Assembly: GCA_022649305.1 (NCBI GenBank)
Contig: JALCNW010000010.1
Location: forward strand, 1 to 64,000
Origin: Enterobacter sp.
GTDB taxonomy: Bacteria; Pseudomonadota; Gammaproteobacteria; Enterobacterales; Enterobacteriaceae
Direction: 5' to 3'
DNA length: 64,000 nucleotides
Shown here: positions 60,026 through 64,000 of the stretch, piece by piece
Layout: every line of letters starts with the position of its first letter
Position numbering within the stretch: the first letter of the stretch is position 1
Position numbers and translations under genes: made by a program
The notes under the pieces: generated by a model
What the model saw: only the letters and a program-made list of their open reading frames with translations
What the model was told of the DNA's origin: nothing
Databases searched by the model: none

Positions 60026-60694
60026 ATGCCATCACTCAGTAAAGAAGCCGCTCTCGTCCATGAAGCGCTGGTTGCGCGCGGTCTTGAAACTCCATTGCGT
60101 CCGCCAGTGAATGAACTGGACAATGAAACGCGCAAGCGCCTTATTGCCGGACACATGACCGAAATCATGCAGTTGCTGAATCTCGACCTGAGCGATGACA
60201 GCCTGATGGAGACGCCGCAACGCATTGCCAAAATGTATGTCGACGAGATTTTCTCCGGCCTGGATTATGCCAATTTCCCGAAAATCACCGTCATCGAAAA
60301 TAAAATGAAAGTCGATGAGATGGTGACCGTACGTGACATTACGCTGACCAGCACCTGCGAACATCATTTTGTTACCATCGACGGCAAAGCGACCGTCGCG
60401 TATATCCCAAAAGATACCGTGATTGGCTTGTCGAAAATCAACCGCATCGTGCAGTTCTTCGCGCAGCGTCCGCAGGTTCAGGAACGTTTGACGCAGCAAA
60501 TTCTGACCGCGCTGCAAACGCTGCTGGGCACCAACAACGTAGCGGTATCCATTGATGCAGTGCATTATTGCGTGAAGGCGCGCGGCGTTCGCGATGCTAC
60601 CAGCGCAACCACCACGACGTCGCTGGGCGGTTTGTTTAAATCCAGCCAGAACACCCGCCAGGAATTCCTGCGCGCCGTGCGTCACCACAACTAA
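60026..60694 (+). CDS. folE: GTP cyclohydrolase I
   Basis: First step of tetrahydrofolate synthesis: GTP to dihydroneopterin triphosphate. 222 residues, equal to E. coli. Zinc ligands Cys111, His114 (STCEHHFV) and Cys182 (HYCVKARG). Probable operon with yeiB, 16 bp downstream. Confidence 0.98.
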   Translation: MPSLSKEAALVHEALVARGLETPLRPPVNELDNETRKRLIAGHMTEIMQLLNLDLSDDSLMETPQRIAKMYVDEIFSGLDYANFPKITVIENKMKVDEMVTVRDITLTSTCEHHFVTIDGKATVAYIPKDTVIGLSKINRIVQFFAQRPQVQERLTQQILTALQTLLGTNNVAVSIDAVHYCVKARGVRDATSATTTTSLGGLFKSSQNTRQEFLRAVRHHN

Positions 60695-60710
60695 TCAGAA
60701 GGCAGGATCA

Positions 60711-61868
60711 ATGGAGCGTAATGTCACGCTGGATTTTGTTCGTGGCGTGGCCATTCTGGGGATCCTGCTGCTCAATATCAGCGCCTTTGGTTTACCGAAG
60801 GCTGCTTATCTTAATCCTGCCTGGTATGGCGACATTACCCGCAGCGATGCCTGGACCTGGGCAATCTTAGATCTCTTTGCGCAGGTTAAATTTCTCACCC
60901 TCTTTGCTCTGCTTTTCGGCGCAGGATTGCAGCTATTGCTCAAACGCGGCAAACGCTGGATTCAGTGTCGGCTGACGCTGTTGGTCATCCTCGGGTTTAT
61001 TCACGGACTGTTTTTCTGGGATGGGGACATTCTGCTGGCCTATGGTCTGGTCGGGCTTATCTGCTGGCGGATGATCCGCGATGCGCAAGACGTGAAAAGC
61101 CTCTTTAACACGGGCGTCATGCTGTACATCATCGGTATCGGCGTGCTGTTACTGCTGGGGTTGATTTCGGGCGGCTCGACAAATCGCTCGTGGATCCCGG
61201 GTGCCGCAAGCCTCCAGTATGAACAATACTGGAAGCTTAAAGGTGGTGTAGAGGCCATCAGCAATCGTTCCGATATGCTCGGTGATAATCTGATTGCTCT
61301 GGGCGCTCAGTACGGCTGGCAGCTGGCGGGAATGATGCTGATGGGCGCGGCGCTAATGCGTACCGGCTGGTTGAAAGGGGAGTTTAGCCTCAGGCATTAT
61401 CGCCGCACAGGGATGATACTGATCGTCCTCGGTATGGCCATCAATCTTCCGGCCATCATTACCCAGTGGATGCTTGGCTGGGACTATCGCTGGTGTGCTT
61501 TCTTGTTACAGGCTCCCCGTGAACTCAGCGCCCCGTTTCAAACTATCGGTTACGCTGCGCTTATCTACGGCTTCTGGCCACAGTTATCCCGCTATAAGCT
61601 GGTGGGGGCCGTGGCGTGCGTGGGCAGAATGGCGCTCAGCAATTACCTGCTACAAACGCTGATTTGTACGACGCTTTTCTATCGATTAGATCTGTTTATG
61701 AAATTCGATCGGCTAGAACTGTTGGCGTTTGTCATTCCGGTCTGGATGTTCAACCTGCTGTTTTCGGTCATCTGGCTGCGTTATTTCCGTCAGGGACCGG
61801 TGGAATGGTTATGGCGTCAATTAACCGCGTATGCGTCAGGTCACTCATTGACTAATACATCCAGATAA
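60711..61868 (+). CDS. yeiB: DUF418-family membrane protein YeiB
   Basis: 385 residues, as in E. coli, from ATG 60711 (MERNVTLDFVRGVAILGILL). About 10 TM helices; N-terminal acyltransferase-like motif (LDFVRGVAILGILLLNI) and C-terminal DUF418 domain. Function unknown. An earlier in-frame start lies inside folE and is rejected. Its last 17 bases overlap a 20-codon ORF on the other strand. Confidence 0.94.
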   Translation: MERNVTLDFVRGVAILGILLLNISAFGLPKAAYLNPAWYGDITRSDAWTWAILDLFAQVKFLTLFALLFGAGLQLLLKRGKRWIQCRLTLLVILGFIHGLFFWDGDILLAYGLVGLICWRMIRDAQDVKSLFNTGVMLYIIGIGVLLLLGLISGGSTNRSWIPGAASLQYEQYWKLKGGVEAISNRSDMLGDNLIALGAQYGWQLAGMMLMGAALMRTGWLKGEFSLRHYRRTGMILIVLGMAINLPAIITQWMLGWDYRWCAFLLQAPRELSAPFQTIGYAALIYGFWPQLSRYKLVGAVACVGRMALSNYLLQTLICTTLFYRLDLFMKFDRLELLAFVIPVWMFNLLFSVIWLRYFRQGPVEWLWRQLTAYASGHSLTNTSR

Positions 61869-61914
61869 CGATCTGGATCACAATCATTAACAAAACGGAT
61901 GTAACCGTTTTCAT
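61852..61914 (-). CDS. Candidate 20-residue hydrophobic peptide
   Basis: ORF MKTVTSVLLMIVIQIVIWMY with ATG at 61914 and TAG at 61852. An ideal AAGGAGGT lies eight bases upstream (61922-61929 region). Composition is one membrane-spanning helix after a single Lys, like known enterobacterial small membrane peptides. Its 5' codons contain a GalR/GalS operator on the DNA level. I do not recognise a homologue. Confidence 0.45.
   Translation of the reverse strand: MKTVTSVLLMIVIQIVIWMY
61899..61914. promoter_or_regulatory. GalR/GalS operator upstream of galS
   Basis: ATGTAACCGTTTTCAT fits the GalR/GalS consensus GTGNAANCGNTTNCAC in all core positions. 110 bp before the galS ATG; suggests autoregulation as in E. 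coli. Confidence 0.75.
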
Positions 61915-62023
61915 CAGTGTGACCTCCTTCACGTAGTCCCCTCGCTGTCGCTGCCAAAATAGCCTCCTTGCTAAACACAGGGGGTGTCTGTGAGTTGCTG
62001 CAATCCTTTGAAGGATGGTGAAC

Positions 62024-63046
62024 ATGATCACCATTCGTGACGTAGCCCGCCTCGCGGGTGTATCTGTTGCTACCGTTTCGCGTGTGCTCAATAACAGCGC
62101 ACTGGTTAGCCCTGACACCCGTGAAACCGTGATGAAAGCGGTGGCGCAGCTTGACTATCGACCCAACGCGAACGCCCAGGCGCTCGCCACGCAGGTCAGC
62201 GATACCATTGGCGTAGTGGTGATGGACGTATCAGATGCGTTCTTTGGCGCGCTGGTCAAAGCGGTGGATGTCGTTGCTCAACAGCATCACAAATATGTCC
62301 TGATCGGCAACAGCTATCACGAAGCTGAAAAAGAACGTCATGCCATTGAGGTGCTAATACGTCAGCGCTGTAACGCGCTGATTGTTCACTCAAAAGCATT
62401 AAGCGATGAAGAACTCGCCGGGTTTATGGACCATATTCCTGGCATGGTGTTGGTTAACCGCGTTGTGCCTGGGTATGCCCATCGCTGTGTGGCATTGGAT
62501 AACGTCAGCGGTGCAACGATGGCGACGCGTATGCTGCTGAACAACGGTCATCAGCGCGTAGGGTATCTGGCGTCCAGTCATCACATTGAAGATGATGATA
62601 TGCGGCGCGAAGGTTGGCAAAACGCGCTGAAAGACGCGGGCATCATGCCCATGGACAGCTGGATAGGAACCGGTTCGCCAGATATGCAGGGCGGGGAGGC
62701 CGCGATGGTCGAGCTGCTGGGGCGCAATCTGCAGCTCACCGCGGTGTTTGCCTATAACGACAGCATGGCTGCCGGAGCGCTGACGGCGCTCAAAGATAAC
62801 GGTATTGCGGTGCCACAGCATCTTTCATTGATTGGTTTCGATGATATTCCCATTGCCCGATACACCGATCCGCAGTTGACCACGGTGCGATATCCCATTG
62901 CCTCAATGGCTAAGCTGGCCACTGAACTGGCGTTACTGGGGGCCGCAGGACAGCTGGATCCGAGTGCAACACACTGTTTTATGCCGACGTTAGTTCGACG
63001 CCATTCTGTCGCCCCAAGGCAAATTGTGGCTCCGATCACTAACTGA
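62024..63046 (+). CDS. galS: Mgl/gal isorepressor GalS
   Basis: LacI-family repressor of mglBAC and galactose genes; D-galactose/fucose is the inducer. 340 residues (E. coli 346) from ATG 62024. [23 protein letters not shown], hinge [13 protein letters not shown], then a periplasmic-binding-like domain. The AAGGAT ribosome-binding site lies in a small hairpin. Confidence 0.96.
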   Translation: MITIRDVARLAGVSVATVSRVLNNSALVSPDTRETVMKAVAQLDYRPNANAQALATQVSDTIGVVVMDVSDAFFGALVKAVDVVAQQHHKYVLIGNSYHEAEKERHAIEVLIRQRCNALIVHSKALSDEELAGFMDHIPGMVLVNRVVPGYAHRCVALDNVSGATMATRMLLNNGHQRVGYLASSHHIEDDDMRREGWQNALKDAGIMPMDSWIGTGSPDMQGGEAAMVELLGRNLQLTAVFAYNDSMAAGALTALKDNGIAVPQHLSLIGFDDIPIARYTDPQLTTVRYPIASMAKLATELALLGAAGQLDPSATHCFMPTLVRRHSVAPRQIVAPITN

Positions 63047-63057
63047 TTACATGGAGT

Positions 63058-63092
63058 GATGTAACCGTTTTCAATCTGTGAGTAAATTCACA
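63058..63092 (+). promoter_or_regulatory. mglBAC control region: GalS operator and CRP site
   Basis: GATGTAACCGTTTTCA (63058-63073) is a GalR/GalS operator. TGTGA-GTAAAT-TCACA (63077-63092) is a perfect CRP site. Same order as in E. coli mgl. The remaining leader (63093-63343) is non-coding and ends in ACCGGAGAT. Confidence 0.85.
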
Positions 63093-63343
63093 GTATCTTA
63101 ACAAGGCGCTGACTATGATGTCAGCGTTTTAGGAGCTGAAACGCTATGTAACGGTGATTAATCACTTTCACTATAGCCAAAGTGCCGCAAACGACCAAAA
63201 AAACGCATTCTGGAGCGTTACCGAACACGGAAGATAGAATTTTATAAGTGAACTTCGGCGGTCATTATCTTTTTTTTTAACATTTGCCCGCCGACCGTTA
63301 TTCACAACGAGAACTACCCTGCATAAAAAAAACCGGAGATACC

Positions 63344-64000
63344 ATGAATAAGAAGGTTTTGACTCTGTCTGCTGTTATGGCAAGCATGCTTTTTGGCGCA
63401 GCAGCGCACGCTGCGGATACCCGTATTGGCGTGACTATCTATAAATACGACGACAACTTTATGTCTGTTGTGCGTAAAGCAATCGAAAAAGATGCTAAAT
63501 CAGCGCCAGACGTTCAGCTGCTGATGAACGACTCCCAAAACGACCAATCCAAACAGAACGACCAGATCGACGTTCTGCTGGCGAAAGGCGTGAAAGCACT
63601 GGCCATCAACCTGGTTGACCCGGCTGCGGCAGGTACTGTTATCGAGAAAGCGCGTGGCCAGAATGTGCCAATCGTATTCTTTAACAAAGAACCTTCACGC
63701 AAGGCGCTGGATAGCTACGACAAAGCCTTCTACGTGGGTACTGACTCTAAAGAGTCCGGTATTATTCAGGGCGACCTGATTGCTAAGCATTGGGCTGCGA
63801 ACCCGAACTGGGATCTGAACAAAGACGGCCAGGTGCAGTTCGTTCTGCTGAAAGGCGAACCGGGCCACCCGGATGCTGAAGCACGTACCGCTTACGTTAT
63901 CAAAGAGCTGAATGAGAAGGGCCTGAAAACTCAGCAGCTGGCATTAGATACCGCGATGTGGGACACCGCGATGGCGAAAGATAAGATGGACGCATGGCTG
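63344..64000 (+). CDS. mglB: Galactose/glucose-binding periplasmic protein (5' part)
   Basis: Periplasmic binding protein of the MglBAC importer and Trg chemoreceptor ligand. The first 219 codons are present; the gene runs off the right edge. Signal peptide [20 protein letters not shown] ending AHA, mature [20 protein letters not shown] nearly identical to E. coli. The sugar-binding segment [15 protein letters not shown] is present. Confidence 0.98.
   Translation, partial: MNKKVLTLSAVMASMLFGAAAHAADTRIGVTIYKYDDNFMSVVRKAIEKDAKSAPDVQLLMNDSQNDQSKQNDQIDVLLAKGVKALAINLVDPAAAGTVIEKARGQNVPIVFFNKEPSRKALDSYDKAFYVGTDSKESGIIQGDLIAKHWAANPNWDLNKDGQVQFVLLKGEPGHPDAEARTAYVIKELNEKGLKTQQLALDTAMWDTAMAKDKMDAWL

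Noticed and set aside
1..64000. Prophage, insertion sequence, CRISPR array, toxin-antitoxin or defence island
   Set aside because: Every sizeable open frame fits a core enterobacterial gene or a common accessory transporter; no transposase, integrase, Cas or restriction gene and no regular repeat array was seen.

Overview
The window is ordinary chromosomal backbone of a member of the Enterobacteriaceae. Gene order follows the E. coli K-12 segment from nrdA to mglB, read in the opposite direction. Every recognised protein is close to its E. coli counterpart in length and sequence, but the organism is not E. coli or Salmonella: several K-12 blocks are missing and other genes are present in their place. 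GyrA has Thr at position 83, the reported wild-type state in Citrobacter freundii and Klebsiella aerogenes. A Citrobacter/Enterobacter/Klebsiella-type host is plausible, but I cannot name the species.

Layout. 1-4.6 kb: nrdA (5' part), ubiG and gyrA. 4.7-11 kb: the Rcs phosphorelay (rcsC convergent with rcsDB). 11.3-12.9 kb: micF antisense RNA and the ompC porin. 12.9-17.5 kb: apbE, the adaptive-response pair ada-alkB, and yojI. 17.6-20.3 kb: a MgtE magnesium channel gene and a SulP transporter gene, convergent and overlapping, both absent here in K-12. 20.5-23.4 kb: mqo, ecotin, a small membrane-protein gene and tRNA-Pro(GGG); the K-12 nap-ccm-narP block is missing. 23.4-31.5 kb: yejM, yejL, yejK, rplY, radD, rsuA, bcr, yejG. 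31.5-40.6 kb: the yejABEF peptide importer, the EAL gene rtn/pdeN, mepS and lpxT. 40.6-46.8 kb: yeiR, yeiQ divergent from uxuA, yeiP (EF-P-like), yeiW, setB. 47.2-51 kb: fruBKA under two Cra operators. 51-55.6 kb: nfo, yeiH, yeiE, lysP. 55.7-64 kb: cirA under a Fur box, yeiG, a YbfB-type MFS gene, folE-yeiB, galS and the 5' part of mglB.

Functionally the window combines envelope stress and envelope biogenesis (Rcs, OmpC/MicF, YejM, MepS, LpxT), DNA repair (Ada, AlkB, Nfo, RadD), sugar and sugar-acid use (fructose, galactose, hexuronate) and housekeeping enzymes. I see no prophage, insertion sequence, CRISPR array or toxin-antitoxin island. The most interesting signals are small and regulatory: a 14-bp perfect inverted repeat that buries the nfo ribosome-binding site; a 20-codon hydrophobic ORF with an ideal Shine-Dalgarno opposite galS that contains a GalR/GalS operator; a uxuA-yeiQ divergent pair with two hexuronate-repressor-like operators; and a hairpin plus U-run between the two Cra sites of fruB.
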